Source of the DNA: RUG023 sp900315435
Lineage (GTDB): Bacteria; Spirochaetota; Spirochaetia; Sphaerochaetales; Sphaerochaetaceae
Assembly: GCA_902788205.1 (NCBI GenBank)
Contig: CADAJJ010000010.1
Coordinates: 1-64,000, forward strand
Direction: 5' to 3'
DNA length: 64,000 nt
The translations under genes were made by a program, and so were the position numbers. This document shows, piece after piece, positions 8,111-15,907 of the stretch. The notes under the pieces are model-generated. The model was not told the origin of the DNA and made no database searches. It saw only the letters and a list, made by a program, of their open reading frames with translations. Positions within the stretch are counted from its first letter, which is position 1, and each line of letters begins with the position of its first letter.

Positions 8111-8963
8111 TGGAAATCCCGCTTCCTATCGGGAGAAAAAGCGAATCACCCCAGGATATGTCGCGCTGGTCGTCTTCCTGTTCCTGCTTGTCTTCTGCAA
8201 CATATTCCCCCTGTTCTGGATGGTGGGTTCCGCCTTCAAGCTCCCGGCAGAACTGTTCAGCAACCGAATCAGCTTCTTTCCTGAACACCCCACGCTGGAC
8301 AATTTCCGCATCGTCTTCGAGAAGTACGACTTCTTCGACTGGCTGAGGAACTCGGCAATCTCCACCATCCTCATCGGATTCGGACAGATCCTGATCGGTG
8401 TGCTTGCCGCTTTCGGCCTCGTCTATTTCAAGACAAAATGGAACAAGGCGGTCTTCCTGACGCTGATGGCGACGATGGTCATCCCCTTCCAGGTCACGAT
8501 GATCCCGAACTACATCCTGGTCAGCAAGTTCCACCTGCTGAACACGCTGACGGCCGTCGTAGTCCCCCCGTTGGCCTCCGCATCCGCATTCTTCTTCGTC
8601 TACCAGCATTTCCGAGGAGTGCCGGCGACCTACTACGAAGCGGCAAGGGTGGAGGGCGCCTCCTCCTTCTGGATTTTCCACCGGGTGGTCGTCCCCCTCT
8701 GCAAGAGCTCCATCTCCTCGATGTTCATCCTCTGCTGCATCGACGGATGGAACCAGTATTTCTGGCCTTTGCTTGTCCTGACGAGCTCGAAGAAGCAGAC
8801 ATTGACGATCGGCCTGCAGCAGTTCCTGGATTTCGAGATGGGCAACAACTGGGGCCCCTTCATGGCGACCAGCACGCTCGCCTCGCTGCCGATCATCCTC
8901 ATCTACCTGTTCATGCAGCGCAACATCATCGACGCCTTCATGTCCTCCGGCATCAAGGGCTGA
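8100..8963 (+). CDS. ABC sugar transporter permease, MalG/UgpE-like
   Basis: A 287-residue partner permease overlapping the previous gene by 11 bp. It has six predicted helices and an EAA loop, EAARVEGASSFWIFHRVVVP, in the last third. The C-terminus GIKG is typical of MalG relatives. Together with the preceding permease it forms the translocation channel. A stem-loop follows at 8982-9001, so this is probably the end of one transcript. Confidence 0.92.
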   Translation: MRTNGNPASYREKKRITPGYVALVVFLFLLVFCNIFPLFWMVGSAFKLPAELFSNRISFFPEHPTLDNFRIVFEKYDFFDWLRNSAISTILIGFGQILIGVLAAFGLVYFKTKWNKAVFLTLMATMVIPFQVTMIPNYILVSKFHLLNTLTAVVVPPLASASAFFFVYQHFRGVPATYYEAARVEGASSFWIFHRVVVPLCKSSISSMFILCCIDGWNQYFWPLLVLTSSKKQTLTIGLQQFLDFEMGNNWGPFMATSTLASLPIILIYLFMQRNIIDAFMSSGIKG

Positions 8964-8981
8964 TGCGCATAGGTCTCCCAT

Positions 8982-9001
8982 AGCCCCGTGTATGCGGGGC
9001 T
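8982..9001 (+). terminator. Stem-loop after the sugar ABC permease genes
   Basis: AGCCCCG and CGGGGCT form a 7-bp GC-rich stem with a 6-nt loop 18 nt after the permease stop codon. Only scattered Ts follow, so termination may be partial. Confidence 0.55.
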
Positions 9002-9030
9002 GTGCTTTGTGTATAACGCACACATTTCGG

Positions 9031-9090
9031 ATTCGATTTTCGATTATCATGTTTGTTTTAACCGTTCATGTGTTTGTTTTATTCGTTTTC
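9031..9090 (+). promoter_or_regulatory. Cluster of T-rich repeats before the epimerase gene (putative DeoR operators)
   Basis: ATTCGATTTTCGATT (9031-9045), GTTTGTTTTA (9051-9060) and TGTTTGTTTTATTCGTTTTC (9071-9090) form phased repeats about 20 bp apart, directly before a promoter. Their style matches DeoR-family sites such as TTTCRTTTTC, and they resemble the repeats at 4912-4967. Either DeoR protein in this island could bind here. Confidence 0.4.
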
Positions 9091-9093
9091 CCC

Positions 9094-9121
9094 TTGACTT
9101 TCCTTTCTTTTTGCGTACGCT
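9094..9121 (+). promoter_or_regulatory. Promoter of the epimerase-dehydrogenase pair
   Basis: The -35 TTGACT (9094-9099) and weak -10 TACGCT (9116-9121) are 16 bp apart. The AAGGAG ribosome site follows just downstream. This would let the two metabolic genes be transcribed separately from the transporter. Confidence 0.45.
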
Positions 9122-9143
9122 ACTCCATAAGGAGCTATCAGCT

Positions 9144-9809
9144 ATGGACAGAAAGCTATCCCCATCGATGATGTGCGTTGATTACATGAGCCTTGGAAAG
9201 ACCCTGGAAACATTCGCGCTGCAGGGAATTTCCTTCTTGCATATGGATGTCATGGACGGACGATTCGTCCCGAACTTCGCATTGGGAACCGATTTCTGCA
9301 GGAAAATCCGGAAGGCATGCACGATTCCGCTCGACCTGCATCTGATGGTCGAGAGACCGGAAGAAAAGCTGGATTGGTTCGCCCCTCAGGAAGGGGAGAT
9401 CGTCAGCGTCCACTGGGAGAGCACCAACCACATGCAACGGTTGCTCACCCAAATCAGGGGATATGGCGCCAAGGCCTTTGTCGCCCTCAACCCGGCAACT
9501 CCGTTCACCGTTCTGGACTACCTGCTCGATGTGATTGACGGAGTGCTCGTCATGACCGTCAACCCGGGCTTCGCCGGACAGAAACTGGTACCCTCCACCC
9601 TGAGGAAAATCACCGACCTGAGAGCCTATCTGGACACCAATGGCCGGAAGGACTGCGAGATCGAGGTTGACGGAAACGTCAGTTTCGAGAACATCCCGAA
9701 GATGCGGGATGCCGGGGCGAACATCTTCGTCGGCGGCACCTCGAGCGTCTTCCATAGCGGAGCGACCCTTGGAGAGAACATCGCCCGCATAAAGGAGCTA
9801 TTGCAATGA
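9144..9809 (+). CDS. Ribulose-phosphate 3-epimerase family protein (possibly allulose-6-phosphate epimerase)
   Basis: A 221-residue TIM-barrel epimerase. The family residues are present: S8, H33 and D35 in HMDVMDGRFVPN, H66 in LDLHLMV, and D176 in EVDGN, with NPGFAGQ in the phosphate region. A frame running further upstream exists, but the ATG at 9144 has an AAGGAG ribosome site and gives the normal length. The next gene, a galactitol-1-phosphate-dehydrogenase-like enzyme, starts in an ATGA overlap, so the substrate may be a ketohexose 6-phosphate rather than ribulose 5-phosphate. The housekeeping rpe may be elsewhere. Confidence 0.85.
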   Translation: MDRKLSPSMMCVDYMSLGKTLETFALQGISFLHMDVMDGRFVPNFALGTDFCRKIRKACTIPLDLHLMVERPEEKLDWFAPQEGEIVSVHWESTNHMQRLLTQIRGYGAKAFVALNPATPFTVLDYLLDVIDGVLVMTVNPGFAGQKLVPSTLRKITDLRAYLDTNGRKDCEIEVDGNVSFENIPKMRDAGANIFVGGTSSVFHSGATLGENIARIKELLQ

Positions 9810-10867
9810 ACACCATGTTGGCAGCACGGCTGCACGCGATTGGAGACTTCCGCGTAGATACCGTCGGGATTCCCCAGCCGGAAGGAAAGGAACTCTTGGT
9901 GAAGATCGCCGCATGCGGCATCTGCGGCAGCGACATTCCCCGCATCTTCCTCTTGGGAACCAGCAAGCAGAAATATCCGTTGACCATAGGCCATGAGTTC
10001 AGCGGCACCATCGTCAAGACCGGCCCTGACGCAGACCCCGCCTTGGTGGGGAAGCAGGGAGCCTTCTTCCCGCTCATTCCCTGCGGACACTGCGAGAACG
10101 ACCTGACCGGACATTATGCCGAGTGCGTCGACTACGATTACATGGGCAGCCGCCGGGATGGCGGTTTCGCCGAATACGTGCTGGTCCCCAGCGCCTGGAA
10201 CTTCGTCGAGGCCAAGGGAGCGCACCCGGACATGGTCCAGCTGGCCATGACCGAACCGGCCTGCGTCGCCCAGCACGCGGTGCGGAGCAGCCGGATGTAC
10301 GCCGGAGCGAACGTCGTGATCTTCGGCGCCGGACCCATCGGTCTCATGATGGCACGGTGGGCGCATCTCTTCGGAGCAGGAAGCGTATTGCTCTTCGACG
10401 TCCAGGACGAGAAGGTGGACTTCGCCATCGCCCACGGAGAGCATGCGGTCAACAGCCTGAAGGAATCCCCTGTCGAGGCAGTCAAGGCCGCCTTCGACGG
10501 CAAGCTCGCCGACATCGTCATCGAAGGCACCGGAGCGGGTCCTGTGCTGGACCAGTGCATCGACTGCGTCCGCTCCTTCGGCACGGTCACGCTGGTGGGA
10601 AATCCGTCCACAGACGCGAAGCTGGGCATGAAGCAACACTCCAGCATCCTGCGCAAGGAGCTGACGATCCATGGCGTATGGAACTCGATGTACAGCAGCC
10701 AGCCGATCAACGAGTGGAGCTACACGGTCAAGATGCTCGGAGAGGGAAAAATCCGCTTCAAGGACCTGGTCACCCATACGACCAACCTGGAGGGGCTTCC
10801 CGAGCTCTGCGGAAAAATCTACCGGAAGGAGATTTCCATCTGCAAGGCGATGTACGTAGCGGAATAA
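9806..10867 (+). CDS. Zinc alcohol dehydrogenase, galactitol-1-phosphate 5-dehydrogenase-like (GatD group)
   Basis: A 353-residue medium-chain NAD(P)-dependent dehydrogenase oxidising a sugar alcohol or its phosphate. The catalytic zinc ligands are C40 (CGICGSD), H63-E64 and E150. The Rossmann motif GAGPIG is at 174-179. MGSRRDGGFAEY (113-124) is shared with GatD and supports a phosphorylated polyol substrate. The structural zinc loop has C93, C96 and C107, but the third ligand position is D99 instead of cysteine. It is translationally coupled to the epimerase, suggesting polyol phosphate to ketose phosphate to epimer. Confidence 0.85.
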   Translation: MNTMLAARLHAIGDFRVDTVGIPQPEGKELLVKIAACGICGSDIPRIFLLGTSKQKYPLTIGHEFSGTIVKTGPDADPALVGKQGAFFPLIPCGHCENDLTGHYAECVDYDYMGSRRDGGFAEYVLVPSAWNFVEAKGAHPDMVQLAMTEPACVAQHAVRSSRMYAGANVVIFGAGPIGLMMARWAHLFGAGSVLLFDVQDEKVDFAIAHGEHAVNSLKESPVEAVKAAFDGKLADIVIEGTGAGPVLDQCIDCVRSFGTVTLVGNPSTDAKLGMKQHSSILRKELTIHGVWNSMYSSQPINEWSYTVKMLGEGKIRFKDLVTHTTNLEGLPELCGKIYRKEISICKAMYVAE

Positions 10868-10871
10868 ACGA

Positions 10872-11621
10872 TTACAGGATGGTGATGTCGTGCTCCAGAA
10901 AGCGCTGCGTCACCGCGTGAGGGAGGCCGTCCGCCACCACCACGTCGATATCCTCGAGAGTGGCGAAGGTGAACGGACTGACCGTCCCCACCTTGCTCGC
11001 GTCCATCAGCACCACGTTCTTCGTGGAGCGGGACGCGATTGTCCGCTTCAGCTCATACTCGTTGCTGTCACCACAGGTGAAACCGTTCTCCTGGCTGTAG
11101 CCAGTCGTCCCGAAGATGGCGAGATTGAGGTTCACATCTTTCAGCCACTCGAGGCCGCGGGTTCCATTCATGCAGAAGCTCTGGCTGTTCAGCCTTCCCC
11201 CGAGGACGTTGATCTCGCTCTTCTTCAGCCGGGTCAGCTCGATCGCGACGCTGAGGCTGGCGGTGAAGATCAGATAGGGTTCGTCAGGCAGGACGCGGGC
11301 AAACGCGGTCACCGTGCTCCCCGAGTCCAGGTAGATGGTCATCCCGCTCTTGACCAAAGGCAACGCCTTGCGGGCGATCGTCTCCTTTGCCTGGGTGTTG
11401 GTCACCATGCGCCGCTGGAACAAATCATCACGCTCCATCACCGTCTCGAAGGATTTGGCACCCCCGTGGATACGGATCAGAAGACGCATCTGGTCGAGCG
11501 ACTCCAGATCCCGGCGGATGGTCATCTCAGAGACCGAAGCGAAGGTCTCCTTCAACTCCTGGAAGGAGACCTTCCCCTTCCGGTTCACCAAATCGACGAT
11601 TGCTTTCTGACGTTCGTTCAT
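10872..11621 (-). CDS. DeoR-family transcriptional repressor, second copy
   Basis: A 249-residue DeoR protein paralogous to the one at 4108-4860; both share VSEMT(L/I)R.DL, RIHGGAKS.E and DDLF..R blocks. The N-terminal winged helix spans residues 1-55 and the sugar-binding domain has IYLDSGSTVTAF. It converges on the dehydrogenase gene with only 4 bp between stop codons. A likely target is the sugar island upstream of it. No clear promoter is visible before its start. Confidence 0.88.
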   Translation of the reverse strand: MNERQKAIVDLVNRKGKVSFQELKETFASVSEMTIRRDLESLDQMRLLIRIHGGAKSFETVMERDDLFQRRMVTNTQAKETIARKALPLVKSGMTIYLDSGSTVTAFARVLPDEPYLIFTASLSVAIELTRLKKSEINVLGGRLNSQSFCMNGTRGLEWLKDVNLNLAIFGTTGYSQENGFTCGDSNEYELKRTIASRSTKNVVLMDASKVGTVSPFTFATLEDIDVVVADGLPHAVTQRFLEHDITIL

Positions 11622-11684
11622 ATCCCCGCCCCCATGGCAATGATAGCATACTTCGCACGTTCTCCGACCGGTCCATACAGGTAT

Positions 11685-12461
11685 TTACCGGGAAATAATT
11701 CCGCGGATGGTCGCCTCGATGTCGTCGCAATGGCTGGGAAAGACGTCGAGCAGCTTCCTGCGCCCGGTATCCGCCATCAGATACCCATGCCCCACTGCAC
11801 GCAGCATCGGAAGGTCGTTGTCATAGTCGCCGAACGCATAGGAGTCCTCGCGGGGTATGTGGAAATAGTCCAGGACCCGTTCTACCGCCATGCCCTTGTC
11901 CGAGCGTCCGGCATCCACCAGGCAGGGGCCTCCCTGCCCCCAGGACAGCCTTCCCTGCCAGCGGCCACGGAGTGCATCTATCGGGATTTCCTGATCCTGG
12001 GGGAACTGAAGTGTGCAGACGCACACACGGTCAGATGGGAATTGATGCAAATTCTCTACCGGAACCGGAATAGTATGTTGCTTCCTAAACAGATTGTCCG
12101 TATAAGGATAGAGCGGACCAATCGCATACATCCCCTCGGGAACGGAGAAAATGATCGAACAATGGAATTCGCTGGCGGCCTGGACAAGCTCGGCTACCGT
12201 CTTCCTGTCGAGGAACTCGCTCGGCATCGCCTCGCGCCCCTGGTAGTACAGGCAGGCACCGCTGGAACAGCTGAAATAGGCGCTTCCTTCCAGCATGGGC
12301 AGGGTCTGCCTGACCGAATCGTAGACACGTCCGGTAGCGATGCAGAGCATCCAATCCTTCCGGATCGCCTCCTGCAGGGTGGAGAGCAGGCTGGGCCGTA
12401 TCTCCTTTTCCCCGTAGGGAATCAGGGTGCCGTCGATGTCGCAAAAGAGGATTCCCTTCAT
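11685..12461 (-). CDS. HAD-superfamily (Cof-type, IIB) phosphatase
   Basis: A 258-residue hydrolase with motif I FCDIDGTL (nucleophile D8, acid D10), a IIB-type cap and a C-terminal YAFGDYDNDLPML motif IV. Such enzymes dephosphorylate sugar phosphates, flavin precursors or nucleotides. It is the last gene of a four-gene operon and overlaps the MazG-like gene by four bases. Confidence 0.88.
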   Translation of the reverse strand: MKGILFCDIDGTLIPYGEKEIRPSLLSTLQEAIRKDWMLCIATGRVYDSVRQTLPMLEGSAYFSCSSGACLYYQGREAMPSEFLDRKTVAELVQAASEFHCSIIFSVPEGMYAIGPLYPYTDNLFRKQHTIPVPVENLHQFPSDRVCVCTLQFPQDQEIPIDALRGRWQGRLSWGQGGPCLVDAGRSDKGMAVERVLDYFHIPREDSYAFGDYDNDLPMLRAVGHGYLMADTGRRKLLDVFPSHCDDIEATIRGIISR

Positions 12462-12799
12462 CTTTGGAACTCCGTGTACTTCTTCGCATTGCCCTTGGCG
12501 TGGGCGATATCGTATTTCTGCTCGTTTTGCCGCAATTTCGCGAGGATGATCTCCTTGGCGTCAAGTCCAAGCGCATGCGCCATCATCAGGCAGTACAGCA
12601 TCACGTCGGCAAGCTCATCCGCCATCTCCCCCCGCTTCTTCTCCACCACCAGGTCAGAGCCGGACCACTGGAATTTCTCCAGCAGTTCCGCGGCCTCAAG
12701 GCTGATCGAGATGGCCAGGTCCTTCGGGGTATGGAACTGCTCCCACTCCCGCTCATGGACGAACTGCCTGATTTTCTCTTCCACTTCCTTGTTCAGCAT
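12458..12799 (-). CDS. MazG-like nucleotide pyrophosphohydrolase
   Basis: A 113-residue all-helical protein of the RS21-C6/MazG-related group, which hydrolyses non-canonical (d)NTPs to monophosphates. The metal-binding pattern is visible: EAAELLE around residue 33 and ELADVMLY around residue 60. The ATG at 12799 overlaps the stop of the preceding small gene (TGATG). A longer upstream frame is non-coding in character. Confidence 0.85.
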   Translation of the reverse strand: MLNKEVEEKIRQFVHEREWEQFHTPKDLAISISLEAAELLEKFQWSGSDLVVEKKRGEMADELADVMLYCLMMAHALGLDAKEIILAKLRQNEQKYDIAHAKGNAKKYTEFQR

Positions 12800-13020
12800 C
12801 AGAACTCCCTCCCGACGGATTCCGGGTCGAAGCCATATTCCCTGGCATACCGCTCCAGGTCCCGGCCATCCTTGACCAGACCGACCTGCCGCCTCGTTCC
12901 GTCTTTCCCTACAAAGACGAGACTCTGTTCGCCCGTGCAGATGCTTTGGACCACCACCGGATGCCCATACTCCGGATGGAAGGCATGGCAATCCGTCCTG
13001 CCCTTGTTCCAGAGCTTCAC
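12799..13020 (-). CDS. Small protein of unknown function (73 residues)
   Basis: This small gene is coupled on both sides: its start overlaps the SGNH gene stop by 4 bp and its stop overlaps the MazG-like start. The protein is mixed alpha/beta with two cysteines and three histidines in the first 30 residues (TDCHAFHPEYGH... ICTGEQ) that could bind a metal. I do not recognise a family. The tight coupling argues that it is real and works with its neighbours. Confidence 0.7.
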   Translation of the reverse strand: MKLWNKGRTDCHAFHPEYGHPVVVQSICTGEQSLVFVGKDGTRRQVGLVKDGRDLERYAREYGFDPESVGREF

Positions 13021-13646
13021 AGAGACCTCACGATCGGTGCGATTGCCCGAGCCAAGGCAAGGTGACCCTCGGCCTCCATATGGACCTGGTCGGCTTCGCT
13101 TGGCCCAGCCACCTGGGCGGCATCCAAAAAGGCGCAGCCGTAGCGCTCAGCCACCTGCTTCAGATAGGGGGCGACCTGATGGGTCAGCTTGACCGAGTTC
13201 TCGTCAAACGTGCCGAAGGGGCAGTGGCTCAGGTCGCTGCCGATATAGATTGGACTGACGACAAGCATCTTCGGCATTGGATAATAGGTGTCCCAAGGGA
13301 ACTGCCGGACCGTCTTGATCAGTTTCTCCAGTCCCAGAGCCATCACTTTCAGCGAGGGATGGAAGAGGCTTTTCGTGTCGTTGGTCCCGAGACTGATGAT
13401 CAGGATGTCGATCGGCTTGTGGGTCTTCAGGACGTAGGGAAGCGCCGTCAAGCCGTTGCGCTCTCCCTCGAGCGGGTCGTCGTAGACCATCTCCCTGCCT
13501 CCAAGACCCTCCTCCACTACGTAATATCCCTCGCCCAGAAGCCGGGCGAGCACACGAGGCCAGCGCACCTCGGAACCCCAGCGCCCCCCGTGGGGGTTGG
13601 AACCGAAGGTATTGCTGTCTCCAAAACAAACCACTGTTTTTTCCAT
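13017..13646 (-). CDS. SGNH/GDSL hydrolase
   Basis: A 209-residue esterase/lipase-like enzyme without a signal peptide. Block I is CFGDSNTFG with the nucleophile serine at about residue 10, block III is SLGTND, and the C-terminal D..H pair is DQVHMEAEGH. It resembles arylesterase/acyl-CoA-thioesterase-type SGNH proteins. It heads the operon with the 73-residue protein, the MazG-like gene and the HAD gene. A -10 box lies just 6 nt before the ATG, so its mRNA may be leaderless. Confidence 0.88.
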   Translation of the reverse strand: MEKTVVCFGDSNTFGSNPHGGRWGSEVRWPRVLARLLGEGYYVVEEGLGGREMVYDDPLEGERNGLTALPYVLKTHKPIDILIISLGTNDTKSLFHPSLKVMALGLEKLIKTVRQFPWDTYYPMPKMLVVSPIYIGSDLSHCPFGTFDENSVKLTHQVAPYLKQVAERYGCAFLDAAQVAGPSEADQVHMEAEGHLALARAIAPIVRSL

Positions 13647-13652
13647 GTCCCC

Positions 13653-13682
13653 ATCATAGGACCATGGAGAGGTCCTTGGCAA
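13653..13682 (-). promoter_or_regulatory. Promoter of the SGNH operon with -10 box 6 nt from ATG
   Basis: On the minus strand, -35 TTGCCA (13677-13682), an 18-bp spacer and -10 TATGAT (13653-13658) end 6 nt before the ATG at 13646. The predicted start site falls on or next to the initiation codon. Confidence 0.5.
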
Positions 13683-13747
13683 TCAAAGGACGTATGGATA
13701 CCAACAAGTGGCAAGTTCTGATATGCTTGAGGACGATGAGGGCCAAG

Positions 13748-14821
13748 ATGGGTAGACGCGTTTCCCTGTTCCATATCTGCATGTTCATTGTGCTCTTCGC
13801 CTGCTTTGGCGCAGTCAGCTACCTGCTGTATGTCACCCTGCAGTACCACCATATCCCCGACAACCAGCAGCTGGACATCGCCGGTACCCCGTCGCAGCAG
13901 ATGCTGAAGAACGACACGGTCTATCGCATCGCCACCTGGAATATCGGCTGGGGAGCCTACACGCCATCCTTCAGCGCATACCAGGAGACGGGAGCCATGC
14001 AGGACGGCACCCCCTCCCGGGGCTTGTACGCCAAGGCTTCCGACCAGTCCACGGTGGAGGGCACGCTCCGTTCCATCATCGCCCAGGCCAAGCAACTGCA
14101 GGCGACCATGATCCTGCTCCAGGAGGTGGATGGGCCGAGCGGCAGGAGCCGGAAGGTCGACGAGCGTGCCATGATCGAGAGCGGCATGGCAGGCTTTGAG
14201 TCCGTTTGGGCCGAGAACCAGCATACGGCCTTCCTGCTCTGGCCCCCGAAGGACATCCAGGGTTCCACCACCAGCGGGTTGCTCACCCTGAGCCAGCATC
14301 CGATCGAAGAGGCGGTCCGCAGGAGCTACCAAGCCGACGACGCCTTTCCGGAAATCTATTTCAACCTGGATCCCTGCTTCTCCATCGCCAGCCTGCCGGT
14401 GGAAAACGGGAAGACCCTTTACCTGATCAACAGCCAGATGGTGGGGGCGGTCAAGCCGCTGCAGCTCCAAAAGCTGGTGGACGTCATGCTCCAGATCCAG
14501 GACGAAGGGAACTATGCAGTCTGTGGAGGAGACTTCAGCATGGTCCTTGCCAAGACCCAGTTTCCCACCATCCAGCAGAAGCCGGTCTGGGCGATGGAAA
14601 TCGACAGGAACGCGATTCCCGACGGGCTGATCCTCTACGCCGACGAGAAGACACCCACGGTCAGGGCTGCCGACATCCCCTACCAGCGGGGAATCACCTA
14701 CACCACCATCGTCGACGGTTTTCTCGTCACCAAAGGGGTGCGGGCCCAGGTCTCCACCGTGGATATCGACTTCACGCTCAGCGACCATCAGCCGGTCCTG
14801 CTGGACTTTGTCCTGGAGTAA
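13748..14821 (+). CDS. Membrane-anchored endonuclease/exonuclease/phosphatase (EEP) family protein
   Basis: A 357-residue protein with an N-terminal anchor (LFHICMFIVLFACFGAVSYL) and an extracytoplasmic EEP domain. Catalytic motifs are TWNIGWG, LLQEVD, GGDFSM and LSDHQPV; the usual N of GDFN is S. Substrates could be nucleic acids, phospholipids or phosphoinositols. The start at 13748 has GAGGG five bases upstream; ATGs at 13736 and 13694 are alternatives. A Crp/Fnr gene starts 3 bp after the stop. Confidence 0.8.
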   Translation: MGRRVSLFHICMFIVLFACFGAVSYLLYVTLQYHHIPDNQQLDIAGTPSQQMLKNDTVYRIATWNIGWGAYTPSFSAYQETGAMQDGTPSRGLYAKASDQSTVEGTLRSIIAQAKQLQATMILLQEVDGPSGRSRKVDERAMIESGMAGFESVWAENQHTAFLLWPPKDIQGSTTSGLLTLSQHPIEEAVRRSYQADDAFPEIYFNLDPCFSIASLPVENGKTLYLINSQMVGAVKPLQLQKLVDVMLQIQDEGNYAVCGGDFSMVLAKTQFPTIQQKPVWAMEIDRNAIPDGLILYADEKTPTVRAADIPYQRGITYTTIVDGFLVTKGVRAQVSTVDIDFTLSDHQPVLLDFVLE

Positions 14822-14824
14822 GCG

Positions 14825-15442
14825 ATGGTTGACTTGCATGCCTATCTCACCTGCCCCCTGTTCCATTTGAAGGACATGCGTTCTTTTTGGAACATCATCA
14901 CCCTTCTCGATCTCCACGAGGAGGAGTTTCCCGCCGGCTCGCCCATCCTCGAGAGAGGCATGGCAAGCAAAGAGGTGCTGGTCGTCCTTGACGGGACGGT
15001 CGAGGAGCTGGCGGGTGGGGTCCTGCAACGCACTCTCGAGAAAAACGACTGCTTCGCCACGACCCTCGCGCTCACCCAGGACCGGAGCCCACTCACCTAC
15101 ATGGCGAAAACCGATTGCACCATCGGCTATGCCCCGATCTGGACGCTCCGCAGGCATGGGGAGCTGATGGAGAATGTGACGAGACTGGTGGCAAAGGAAG
15201 CGGAGGACGCCCTTTCCCGGCTTGCCATCCTGACCCAGAAGAGCGCAAAGGAAAAGGTCTCCTGGTTCCTGGAGGAGCAGAGCCGGCTGCACCATAGCCG
15301 TACCTTCGTCATTCCCTTGAAGCGGAAGGAAATCGCCGCGCTGTTGGGCATCACCCCGACGGCGCTCTACCTGGAGCTCCGGAACCTGGAGAAGGCGGGG
15401 AAGCTCAAGAGCGACCATTCCTGGTATCAGTTGTCACGCTAG
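14825..15442 (+). CDS. Crp/Fnr-family transcriptional regulator
   Basis: A 205-residue regulator with an N-terminal cyclic-nucleotide-binding-like beta barrel (about 20-120), a long dimer helix and a C-terminal winged helix with IPLKRKEIAALLGITPTALYLELRNLEKAGKL as the DNA-reading region. It lacks the N-terminal cysteine cluster of oxygen-sensing Fnr. It is coupled to the EEP gene. Its ligand and targets are unknown. Confidence 0.88.
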   Translation: MVDLHAYLTCPLFHLKDMRSFWNIITLLDLHEEEFPAGSPILERGMASKEVLVVLDGTVEELAGGVLQRTLEKNDCFATTLALTQDRSPLTYMAKTDCTIGYAPIWTLRRHGELMENVTRLVAKEAEDALSRLAILTQKSAKEKVSWFLEEQSRLHHSRTFVIPLKRKEIAALLGITPTALYLELRNLEKAGKLKSDHSWYQLSR

Positions 15443-15892
15443 CGGTTCCGGTTTCCCTACCACGTCGACAATATCCAGAGCCCACTCGAACAGGCATTCC
15501 TTCGCCCCGGGCAGGTCCATCTTCTCGTCAAACAGTCCCAGGTCCTCGCGCCTGGCGCCCCCGTAGGCGACGATCCTCGGCTCGCCGAGATAGCCCTTGG
15601 TACCCCGTTCCTCCTGGAGCTCGCGGACCGGACATCCCAGCGACTGGGCCAGGGAACGCAGGTCGTCCTGTTCTATGGAGACCACGAGGATCACCCTGCC
15701 TCCATGGCGCACGGTGACCGCCCAGGGAACATAGACCAGATCCTCGTTCCCCCGCATCCGCGGGTTCTTGTGCAGCGTCAGGGTAATATCCTTCAGCCGG
15801 TACCGCTCCGTGGGAAGGATGCCGCTGTCCACGTCAATCATCTGGTGCCAGAGCATGTCGACCATCTCGTCCTTGTCTTTGTCAATCAGCAT
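15434..15892 (-). CDS. Hypothetical protein (152 residues)
   Basis: A soluble mixed alpha/beta protein with no signal peptide, membrane segment or motif I recognise. Central strands (VYVPWAVTVRHGGRVILVVSIEQ) suggest a compact fold. It lies 15 bp after the YihY gene in the same direction, so it is probably the last gene of the hydrolase-YihY operon. Its end overlaps the Crp/Fnr gene by 9 bp. Confidence 0.7.
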   Translation of the reverse strand: MLIDKDKDEMVDMLWHQMIDVDSGILPTERYRLKDITLTLHKNPRMRGNEDLVYVPWAVTVRHGGRVILVVSIEQDDLRSLAQSLGCPVRELQEERGTKGYLGEPRIVAYGGARREDLGLFDEKMDLPGAKECLFEWALDIVDVVGKPEPLA

Positions 15893-15907
15893 CGCCGCAT
15901 TCTCCTC

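Noticed and set aside
10890..12875. A 661-codon plus-strand frame over the DeoR and HAD genes
   Set aside because: Antisense to clear DeoR and HAD domains; no start signal or recognisable domain.
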